Shown piece by piece: positions 7,304-13,838 of a stretch of DNA of 14,308 bases. Every line of letters begins with the position of its first letter. Position 1 is the first letter of the stretch. The notes below the pieces were generated by a model. That model did no database searches. It was not told the origin of the DNA and saw only the letters and a program-made list of their open reading frames with translations. The DNA is from Verrucomicrobiota bacterium. GTDB taxonomy: Bacteria > Verrucomicrobiota > Verrucomicrobiia > Limisphaerales > UBA1100. Made by a program: the position numbers and the translations under genes. Location of the stretch: positions 1 to 14,308 of the forward strand of contig JAPKEI010000026.1 in NCBI GenBank assembly GCA_028872685.1, given 5' to 3'.

Positions 7304-7327
7304 ATGACCGAAATTTAGAAAAGACCG

Positions 7328-7705
7328 ATGCCAATTCCAATCAACATGTCGACGATGAGCGCCAACCATATGGCGGTCGAACGCTTGGCGGGCAACAATC
7401 AGTTGACCGAGGCGGAGAAAATTGGTGAGGTGAGCCGCCACTTTGAGGCGATATTGCTTAGGCAGTTTTTGGGCAAAGCACTGCAGCCGATGTTTGGCAG
7501 CGGAGGGATGGGCGGCGACGGAATGAACGCGGCCACCAAAGGGATTTATCAGGATATGATTACGCAAACGCTAGCCGACACCATCAGCAAAACTGGTGAG
7601 TTTGGATTGGCACAGGCATTCCACACGCAGTTGATGCCGCGCAATTTGCAGGCACAGGAAGCGGCAGCCGCAGCCGCCAAGCTGACGGAGGAGAAAGCCA
7701 AATGA
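7328..7705 (+). CDS. flgJ: Rod-assembly protein FlgJ, rod-binding domain only
   Basis: This 125-residue protein corresponds to the N-terminal rod-binding/cap domain of FlgJ, with VSRHFEAILLRQFLGKAL, a Gly/Met-rich loop (GSGGMGGDGMNAA), then YQDMITQTLADTISKTGEFG and LAQAFHTQL, the conserved order of the family. FlgJ guides rod polymerisation through the periplasm. The C-terminal muramidase (glucosaminidase) domain of the enteric 313-residue protein is absent, so a separate wall hydrolase must open the peptidoglycan; none is in this window. The C-terminal tail is Ala/Gln-rich and helical. The gene lies after flgL and not before flgK, and its TGA overlaps the next ATG (ATGA), giving tight coupling to flgN. 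Confidence 0.88.
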   Translation: MPIPINMSTMSANHMAVERLAGNNQLTEAEKIGEVSRHFEAILLRQFLGKALQPMFGSGGMGGDGMNAATKGIYQDMITQTLADTISKTGEFGLAQAFHTQLMPRNLQAQEAAAAAAKLTEEKAK

Positions 7706-8205
7706 ACGAGGCCCTGAATAATTTGATCGCCGCCTTACGCGAGGAAATGACCCAGTACGGGGAGTTGCTGGCATTAATGCAGGAACAGCAGGAGCTGATC
7801 ATCAACCGCTCGGCCAACGAGTTGCTGATTAATTTGCACGACGTAAACCAGCAGGTCGAAAAAATTGCCACCCATCGCGAAGAACGCGAGGCTGCACGCC
7901 GCGCGCTAGTGCAATCCCTCGGCGGTACGGAGGACACCACCTTCAAGCAAATGACCGCGCTATTGCCCGAAGAATATCAGCCACTGCTCAACGCCCTCGT
8001 GGAAGAGATCAACCAACTGCTGCAGCGCATTCAGACGTGGGTGAAGCAAAATCATTTACTGCTCCAACGCTCACTGGATTTGATGTCGAAGATCATGCAC
8101 ACCATCTTCCCCACCTCCAGTGCCGCTGCAAAAACCTACGGCCGGGGCGGCACGGTGAATCCCATCGCGCCCCCGCCCAGCACCCTGTACGAAGGACTCA
8201 TCTGA
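7702..8205 (+). CDS. flgN: FlgN-family export chaperone
   Basis: FlgN binds FlgK and FlgL in the cytoplasm and hands them to the export apparatus. This 167-residue product has the expected size and architecture: two long amphipathic helices (about residues 1-65 and 85-135) with LIAALREEMTQYGELLALMQ, then EQQELIINRSANELLINL and DVNQQVEKIATHREEREAAR. A Pro/Gly-rich end follows, with TYGRGGTVNPIAPP. FlgN tails bind the export gate, and a short Tyr/Gly motif before a flexible end is common. It starts inside the flgJ stop (ATGA) and its TGA overlaps the next start by one base (TGATG). Its place just after flgK-flgL-flgJ supports the junction-protein chaperone role. Confidence 0.82.
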   Translation: MNEALNNLIAALREEMTQYGELLALMQEQQELIINRSANELLINLHDVNQQVEKIATHREEREAARRALVQSLGGTEDTTFKQMTALLPEEYQPLLNALVEEINQLLQRIQTWVKQNHLLLQRSLDLMSKIMHTIFPTSSAAAKTYGRGGTVNPIAPPPSTLYEGLI

Positions 8206-8825
8206 TGAACCGACACCACGCCATTTTGAATCCATTCAGCTTCGCCCTCGCGTTACTGGCGCTCTTAAGCCTTTCGCTGCCCGCCGACGAACAAGGCGGC
8301 CGTATCCTCAAACGTGTTGTCCCCGCCGGACCCGGTTATTTGAATCGCGGTGCGCCATACAATTTGCGAACCGGCGCCCGCTCACGACCACCTGTTTACT
8401 CCCTGCCCTCGCTGCCGATCAACCCCGATCCGCAGCCTATCCCGCTGGCCTCACGCCAACCGGCCCAGCCGCTCAACCACGCCCAGCCGCTCAACCGCGC
8501 CAATGCCGTGGGCGGTGGCGGCGCAACGGGCGCACCCATCCCCGTGGCCCCCGTACCCGGCGCGCGTCCGTTCACAGTGGAAGCCAAAACTTTTATGATG
8601 CCCACCCTGCCCTTTTCCGCGGGCGGAAATTATGCCGCCCCCACCGGCGGGAGCACCAACAATGCAAGCGCGTTTCTAAACCCGCAAATCCTTCGCTATT
8701 TTAATCTTGGCGGCAGCACCAACTATCAGAGCCGCCTGCTGTTCGATCAAAACTCACGCTACAATCTGCCCTCGCAAAACCCGATGATGCGCCGAGGCAG
8801 TAGCGCCACCTACGAGATCAAATGA
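8205..8825 (+). CDS. Unknown exported proline-rich protein of the flagellar operon
   Basis: I do not recognise this 206-residue protein. It has a signal peptide (hydrophobic stretch about residues 11-25, probable cleavage after LPA at residue 27) and no cysteine at the site, so it should be a soluble periplasmic or surface protein. The mature part is Pro-, Asn-, Gly- and Arg-rich with few acidic residues: a Pro-rich segment (about residues 55-125) and a Ser/Asn/Tyr-rich C-terminal half with little predicted helix. It holds a duplicated hexapeptide (QPLNHA, QPLNRA) and RANAVGGG (98-105), the latter encoded by 25 bases identical to part of flgI. The upstream stop and this ATG overlap (TGATG), and its own TGA overlaps the next ATG (ATGA). 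This gene is therefore coupled to flgN and to the 1027-residue protein, suggesting a partner or anchor of the basal body; that role is inference. Confidence 0.75.
   Translation: MNRHHAILNPFSFALALLALLSLSLPADEQGGRILKRVVPAGPGYLNRGAPYNLRTGARSRPPVYSLPSLPINPDPQPIPLASRQPAQPLNHAQPLNRANAVGGGGATGAPIPVAPVPGARPFTVEAKTFMMPTLPFSAGGNYAAPTGGSTNNASAFLNPQILRYFNLGGSTNYQSRLLFDQNSRYNLPSQNPMMRRGSSATYEIK
8466..8501 (+). repeat. Two adjacent 18-base units, one mismatch
   Basis: Units 8466-8483 and 8484-8501 differ at one base and encode QPLNHA and QPLNRA. The duplication lies immediately before and into the RANAVGGG segment that is shared with flgI. Confidence 0.85.
8496..8520 (+). repeat. 25-base exact repeat, copy 2 (within the 206-residue gene)
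   Basis: Identical to 3844-3868 in flgI, in the same frame, encoding RANAVGGG at residues 98-105. It overlaps the end of the local 18-base duplication. Confidence 0.9.
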
Positions 8826-11800
8826 ACACTGCACGCCACTTTACCCTGTTGACTCTGCTCCTGGCACTGAACGCGTTACCCGCTGCCAAACCCGCTGCCA
8901 AACCCGCTGCCAAACCCGCTGCCAAACCCGCCGCCAAACCCGACGTCACACCGACCACGCCTACAGTCGATGCTCTGGCCGCCAAAGAGGCTGCGCAAAA
9001 ATTGGCCGAGCAACTTACCCCTTCCCTGCCCCCAATGCGCATCGGCATTCCCACCCCCATGGAGGAGTATGGACTAAGCATTGGCGATATCACTGTCACT
9101 CGTGTGCACAACCCGCTGGGCCAACTGACTTTGAACAAGCATCTCCTGTTGAGTCGCCGGCTCAACCGGGTAACCAATCCGTGGGAGGAACTCTCCCCGG
9201 GCACGGCCATTGAAGTGGATGGGCGCAAAGCGGTAATCGTGGAAATTGAACCCGCCACGGCACCCAAGGATTTGGGTGGAGCCAATTTGCTCGTCACCAT
9301 CCGCGCCAAGGAAATTGGCGGGCCCGAAATGAGCCTCACCTGGCAGCAGGAACTGCAAACCCTCAACGATCGCGTGGAAGCCGAGGAACGCCGCCGGATC
9401 GTGGGCCGCGTAAAGCGGGAATTGCGCGTGGGTTCGCACCTCATCATTGAGGGCAACCGCGCCATTCTTACCTCCCTCACCCTCACCACGCAGGCCGGTG
9501 CCGCGCGCGAGGCTAACCCACCAACCACTCTCCATGCACGGTACAGCGGCATCAGCAGCCCACACGGTGAACTCACCGGCCAAGAGAACCGCGCTGAATC
9601 TCAATCGGAACCCACTTGGCATTTTCAGTATAAACCCGCCAGTGGCGGTGCCAATTCCAATCCCCAAAACATGGCAGATAGCAGCATCCGCATGGTTACC
9701 TGGTCATTTGTTCGACGCACGATAGCCGGCAAGCCCGGTCCCGACGGGGCAGATCCCAGCGTGATCATAATCCATAGCCGGCGCGGACTTGTGACGCGCA
9801 TTGAGGCACCAGTGGACGATCCCAATGTGGCACGCATCGAGGCACAATTTTCTTTTGAGGGTCGCGTACTCACCCGCACTTTCGATTGGAAACTCAGCCG
9901 CAATGCCTCGCGTAAAGTGCTGTGGGAACTAGAGCCGCATCCATCGGAAACCTACGTGTTAGTCTACGCGGTCAACGACCCGAACGTCCGGTTCCAAGTC
10001 ACCCCGCGCAGCCTGATTGAGGCTAACGAAAAAGCAATGGCCAGCCTGCAATCCATGCGCAATCCCAATGCCGAACGACCGGATTCGGAAGAGGATTCGG
10101 AAGAGGTTGCGAAAGAGCGTGAAGCGAATCTCAAGAAGCTGGTCTACGGCCAGACCACTCGCACCAACACGGTGAAGCAACAACTCCGCATTCTGGATAA
10201 CATTTACGATAGCGATGCCTCGGCGGTCATCAAGGTCGAAGCCAAACGCAAGGCCGTCATCATGCTCGCCCAACGATACGAAAGACAAGCAATCCATAAT
10301 AAAGCCCTCGCCAACGAGCAACGATTACGAGCAAAGATGGAACTGGCCACAGCCCGCCACCTTGAGCTAAACGCCTGGGTCAACCTGCAAAAAGCCAGCC
10401 TCTTGCGTGGCCAATTGCCCACTGCCGATCTCGCCGGGCTCGAGCGTGGCGCAAATCTGGCCAGACCCAATGATCTGGAATTGACAATGAATACCATTGC
10501 CGAAGCCGATCGGGATGTTGCCAAATACCAACAGGCCACAACCGGCAAGAGTCTCAGCGACAAGGCACAGGATTACGCCCAGTTTTTTCGCCGAGACCAG
10601 TTGCAGCGCAACCGCGCCGACGAATTGCGTGCTGATGCCAAAAAGCGCCTGACCTCCACCTATGCTTCAGACGCCAAGGTCACCGAGTATTACCTGCGCT
10701 CGCTGAAGATGTGGAAGGAATACATCCTGCGTACCGAAGGCCTGCAAAAAGAAGAGCGAGGCCTCTTTGAGCGCGGACTGGTGGACCGCGCGTTACCGCC
10801 CGACCCGCTCATTCCCGAAATCCTTCTGCGCCAAGGTTGGATTTACCGTGAGCTAGGCTTGCCCGATGAAGCAGTGGACACATTTTTTGGTGTACTCGCC
10901 TCTTCCATTAGACAAGAAGTGGACAACCTCGTGCGATTCAATCGCATCAGCCTCGTGGCACAAAGCCAGATCGCCAATGCCTACTACGAAGCACCCCAAA
11001 AACTGGAGGACTACAAGCTCGCAGTCGAAAAACTCGAAATAATCATGATGCAACCCGCCGGCGAACGTGCCGAAGATCACGAATTGGATCTTGAACAAAT
11101 CCAGCTGCGCTATATGCGGGCCCTGTACAAGTCCATTCGGGCCATTGACAGCCGCCTCACCCGGGACAACCGCCGCATCAAATTTCTCAAGAACGGTACG
11201 TTGGCAAGCGACAAGCTGCTTTCCCAGATCACCGTTTTGGCGAAGGATCGCAACGAGCACTGGCGCAGTCTGGCCAAACAATCCGCACTGTTCATTGAGC
11301 AGTACACCAAAACCCAATCCAGCCAAAGCGTGCGTTACGATGGCGAAGTGCGTTACTATAAAATTCTCGCCCATCAAGCGCTGGGCAACGAGCAACATGT
11401 GCAGCGTGAAGTAGAGGTGCTACTTCAAAACTCCTCGGTGACCAGCGAACTCGAAGCGGTGTGGGCAAGCACCCGCCTGCAAATTGTCATGGACATCGCC
11501 AACCTCCTCTACGCCGAGGCCATTCAACTGCAAGGCGACGCGGAGCACCTTGGCCAACTCCCCGGCGAAGCCACCCCCGTGCTAGGCGCAGCAAATACAT
11601 TAATACGCCCGCGTCTGCAGGACTCCGTGCAGACGCACCTCACCGCCGCCATTACCTATTACACATGGGCCCAAAAACGTGACCAATCTTATCGCAGCCA
11701 GATTTTCCTCCGGCAACAACTTGCCTTTTGCCACGAGCGACTCGGTCAAAAAAGCAAAGCATTGGATTATTACAACCAACTCCTCCGGTTGCTCAAACTG

Positions 11801-11905
11801 CACCCGAGTGATCTCACGCCGGCATTAACGCTGGTGAAAAACACCACCGTATTTCGCCAAAAGAATTTGCAAACCGAAATCGAACAATTAAATAAAATCA
11901 ACTGA
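8822..11905 (+). CDS. Large exported TPR-like protein of the flagellar operon, function unknown
   Basis: A 1027-residue protein I cannot assign to a named flagellar family. It has a signal peptide (ARHFTLLTLLLALNALPA) followed at once by five PAAK repeats (residues 20-39), a stiff positively charged linker. Residues about 75-320 look beta-rich, with YGLSIGDITVTRVHNPLGQL, an AIEVDGRKAVIVEIEP strand pair and later LTRTFDWKLSR. An acidic stretch (DSEEDSEE, about 420) leads into a long helical region to the C terminus with degenerate tetratricopeptide-like hairpins. The clearest are GWIYRELGLPDEAVDTFFGV (about 670), YYKILAHQALGNEQHVQREV (about 845) and LAFCHERLGQKSKALDYYNQ (about 965). There are no membrane segments after the signal, so it is probably periplasmic. 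It is coupled by ATGA to the preceding gene. A beta domain plus TPR solenoid recalls periplasmic motor scaffold proteins such as PflA of Campylobacter; that is an analogy, not detected homology. Confidence 0.8.
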   Translation: MNTARHFTLLTLLLALNALPAAKPAAKPAAKPAAKPAAKPDVTPTTPTVDALAAKEAAQKLAEQLTPSLPPMRIGIPTPMEEYGLSIGDITVTRVHNPLGQLTLNKHLLLSRRLNRVTNPWEELSPGTAIEVDGRKAVIVEIEPATAPKDLGGANLLVTIRAKEIGGPEMSLTWQQELQTLNDRVEAEERRRIVGRVKRELRVGSHLIIEGNRAILTSLTLTTQAGAAREANPPTTLHARYSGISSPHGELTGQENRAESQSEPTWHFQYKPASGGANSNPQNMADSSIRMVTWSFVRRTIAGKPGPDGADPSVIIIHSRRGLVTRIEAPVDDPNVARIEAQFSFEGRVLTRTFDWKLSRNASRKVLWELEPHPSETYVLVYAVNDPNVRFQVTPRSLIEANEKAMASLQSMRNPNAERPDSEEDSEEVAKEREANLKKLVYGQTTRTNTVKQQLRILDNIYDSDASAVIKVEAKRKAVIMLAQRYERQAIHNKALANEQRLRAKMELATARHLELNAWVNLQKASLLRGQLPTADLAGLERGANLARPNDLELTMNTIAEADRDVAKYQQATTGKSLSDKAQDYAQFFRRDQLQRNRADELRADAKKRLTSTYASDAKVTEYYLRSLKMWKEYILRTEGLQKEERGLFERGLVDRALPPDPLIPEILLRQGWIYRELGLPDEAVDTFFGVLASSIRQEVDNLVRFNRISLVAQSQIANAYYEAPQKLEDYKLAVEKLEIIMMQPAGERAEDHELDLEQIQLRYMRALYKSIRAIDSRLTRDNRRIKFLKNGTLASDKLLSQITVLAKDRNEHWRSLAKQSALFIEQYTKTQSSQSVRYDGEVRYYKILAHQALGNEQHVQREVEVLLQNSSVTSELEAVWASTRLQIVMDIANLLYAEAIQLQGDAEHLGQLPGEATPVLGAANTLIRPRLQDSVQTHLTAAITYYTWAQKRDQSYRSQIFLRQQLAFCHERLGQKSKALDYYNQLLRLLKLHPSDLTPALTLVKNTTVFRQKNLQTEIEQLNKIN
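8879..8938 (+). repeat. Five tandem 12-base repeats encoding PAAK
   Basis: Four identical copies of CCCGCTGCCAAA and a fifth with one T-to-C change, in frame, encode (PAAK)5 just after the signal peptide. The near identity of the units suggests recent expansion. Gain or loss of units would keep the frame and change only linker length. Confidence 0.95.
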
Positions 11906-11923
11906 CTCCTTAACCCTGAACCG

Positions 11924-12373
11924 ATGAGCTTCCCCCCAGAAACGTCTCATCCTGAATCCGGTGGTGGCCTGCCCGCGCTGGAGCAGGAACTTCGTGCCCA
12001 TTTAACTTTATGCGGTGAACTGCTTGCCGTCGTGCAGCGCGAACATCAACAGCTCAAGACCGGCCATGTGGACGATCTTAATGGCCTGCTCCAAGCCCGC
12101 GAAGGCATGCTTGAACGCCTCACGCGCGCACAGGAAACGCTCTTCGCCCACAAAGAAACGTGGATGGCACTCAACCCCGCCCAGCGCGAAAAGCATCCCG
12201 CCATCGCCGCGCTCATTCGGCAAGACCTCGATCTCATTATGAAAATCGTTTCACTGGATCGCGAAAACGAGCAGCTCCTCCTCCGCCACAAGCTCGTGCC
12301 CGCAAACCATCTCCCACCCGCCCAACGCCAAAACCCAAATCTCATCGCGCAGATGTACAAGAACCAACCATAG
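11924..12373 (+). CDS. FlgN/FliT-like small helical protein upstream of the sigma-54 activator
   Basis: A 149-residue, largely helical, cytoplasmic-looking protein. After a short Pro/Gly/Ser-rich start it forms one long helix with ALEQELRAHLTLCGELLAVV, then VDDLNGLLQAREGMLERL, and a second helix around IRQDLDLIMKIVSLDRENEQ. It ends in a basic/polar tail (NPNLIAQMYKNQP). The pattern D-x-LN-x5-K/R-x2-L-x2-L also occurs in the FliT-like protein encoded at 276, and the overall shape matches FlgN-type chaperones, so this is a third such protein in the window. It follows the 1027-residue gene by 18 bases and ends 3 bases before the activator start, so it may chaperone a late export substrate or act on the activator (FliT has a regulatory role in enterobacteria). 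Similarity is at the pattern level only. A Shine-Dalgarno sequence is not visible. Confidence 0.6.
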   Translation: MSFPPETSHPESGGGLPALEQELRAHLTLCGELLAVVQREHQQLKTGHVDDLNGLLQAREGMLERLTRAQETLFAHKETWMALNPAQREKHPAIAALIRQDLDLIMKIVSLDRENEQLLLRHKLVPANHLPPAQRQNPNLIAQMYKNQP

Positions 12374-12376
12374 TCA

Positions 12377-13807
12377 ATGTCCATCGAGAAAGTCATTATG
12401 GTTGCCAAGGAGGAATTCCTCCGTAAACAGGTATCGCAATACCTGCGCAAAAAACGCATCGACGTCGCCGAATGCGGCACCATCCAGGAAGCCCACGACT
12501 TTATGGGCAAAGGCAATTTCGACCTGATGCTGCTCGACCAATCGCTGCCCGATGGCGAGGGCGCCGAGTTTTTGGAGGAGGTCAACCTCCGCCCGGCCAA
12601 GCCGATGGTGGTGATGATGGGCGCCGAAGGCTCAGTGGATCTCGCCGTGCAATGTATGGCCAAGGGCGCGTTCGATTATTTGCTCAAACCATTTTCCAAT
12701 GAGCAGGTGGAAATCATCCTGCGCAAGGCCGAGCAATTCGCACAGGTGCTCAATGTAAATCAATTCCTGACCAGTCAGGAAGCCGAGGATCCGGAAAATG
12801 AAATCCTCGGCGAAAGCGAAGCCACCAACCAGCTTCGCAAACTCATCCGCCGCGTGGCGCAAACCAACGCCACCGTGCTCATTCAGGGCGAAAACGGCAC
12901 CGGCAAAGAACTCGTCGCCCACGCGATGCACCGCAATTCCAATCGCAAGGACGGCCCTTTCATCAAACTCAACTGCGCCGCGCTGCCGGAGAACCTCGTG
13001 GAAAGCGAACTCTTCGGACACGAAAAAGGATCCTTCACTGGCGCCACCAACAAACGCGAAGGCCGCTTTGAACTGGCCCATGGCGGCACCATTTTCCTCG
13101 ACGAAATCAGTGAACTCTCCCTACCGCTCCAAAGCAAACTACTGAGGGTTTTGCAGGAACGCGAGTTTGAACGCGTCGGCGGCAACCGCACGATCAAGGT
13201 GGATGTGCGCGTGGTCGCCGCCACCAACCGAAAGCTCGACCAAAGCGTGGAGAAAAACGAATTCCGGCAGGACCTTTACTTTCGCCTTAACGTCGTGCCC
13301 GTGCACGTGCCCGCGCTGCGCGAACGCGATGGCGATGTGCCGCTGCTGGCCGAAGCCTTTTGCCAGCGCTTCATTCGTAACCACGGCGTGCCGGTGAAAG
13401 GGCTTACACCCGAATCCCTCACCGCACTGCAAGGGCACGACTGGCCCGGCAACATTCGCGAATTGCAAAACGTGCTGGAACGCGCGGTCATTTTATGCGG
13501 CGAGGAAGGCTACATTCACCCCGAACAACTCGGCCTCACCTCACCGCCCCAAGCCGGCGAGGGTGATGCACCCACCGGAACCATCGATGAAAACCCCGCT
13601 GCGGCGGTTCCCACGGCCACTACCGCAGTAGCAGCATCCAATGGCGCACCCACCACGCTGGCGGATTTGGAAAAGCAGCACATTCTTTCCACGCTCAAAC
13701 AATGCGAGGGCAATCGCACCCGCACCGCCGAAACGCTGGACATCAACATCCGCACCCTGCGCAACAAGCTCAACGAGTACAAAGAGCAGGGCGAGCCGGT
13801 CGATTGA
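12377..13807 (+). CDS. NtrC-type sigma-54 activator of flagellar genes (FlbD/FlrC-like) with degenerate receiver domain
   Basis: A 476-residue three-domain activator. Receiver domain (1-120): the phosphoacceptor Asp54 (LMLLDQSLPDGEG) and Lys104 (LLKPF) are present, but the acidic pair after strand 1 is Ala10-Lys11 (VAKEE) and the usual Thr/Ser is Gly82 (VVMMGAEG). AAA+ domain (about 143-380): Walker A GENGTGKE (171-178), GSFTGA (218-223) at the sigma-54 contact loop where GAFTGA is usual, Walker B IFLDEI (239-244), and FRQDLYFRLNVVPVHVPALR with arginine-finger residues. An Ala/Pro-rich linker follows, then a Fis-type helix-turn-helix with GNRTRTAETLDINIRTLRNK near the end, resembling flagellar activators such as Caulobacter FlbD. 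No histidine kinase gene is next to it. It is last in the operon, 3 bases after the chaperone-like gene. Its probable target is the promoter at 743-758 and others outside the window. Confidence 0.92.
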   Translation: MSIEKVIMVAKEEFLRKQVSQYLRKKRIDVAECGTIQEAHDFMGKGNFDLMLLDQSLPDGEGAEFLEEVNLRPAKPMVVMMGAEGSVDLAVQCMAKGAFDYLLKPFSNEQVEIILRKAEQFAQVLNVNQFLTSQEAEDPENEILGESEATNQLRKLIRRVAQTNATVLIQGENGTGKELVAHAMHRNSNRKDGPFIKLNCAALPENLVESELFGHEKGSFTGATNKREGRFELAHGGTIFLDEISELSLPLQSKLLRVLQEREFERVGGNRTIKVDVRVVAATNRKLDQSVEKNEFRQDLYFRLNVVPVHVPALRERDGDVPLLAEAFCQRFIRNHGVPVKGLTPESLTALQGHDWPGNIRELQNVLERAVILCGEEGYIHPEQLGLTSPPQAGEGDAPTGTIDENPAAAVPTATTAVAASNGAPTTLADLEKQHILSTLKQCEGNRTRTAETLDINIRTLRNKLNEYKEQGEPVD

Positions 13808-13838
13808 TTGCGGGCGCGCTTTCTGTTACAACCCGCGG

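Noticed and set aside
7304..7318. Mini-ORF ATGACCGAAATTTAG between flgL and flgJ
   Set aside because: Four codons with no ribosome-binding site; nothing supports a leader-peptide role.
8879..8938. CRISPR-like or intergenic repeat array
   Set aside because: The units are contiguous 12-mers without spacers and are in-frame coding repeats.
8818..9576. Minus-strand open frame of 252 codons opposite the 1027-residue gene
   Set aside because: Its composition (Arg/Ser/Val-rich, plus a repetitive stretch from the antisense of the PAAK repeat) marks it as a shadow.
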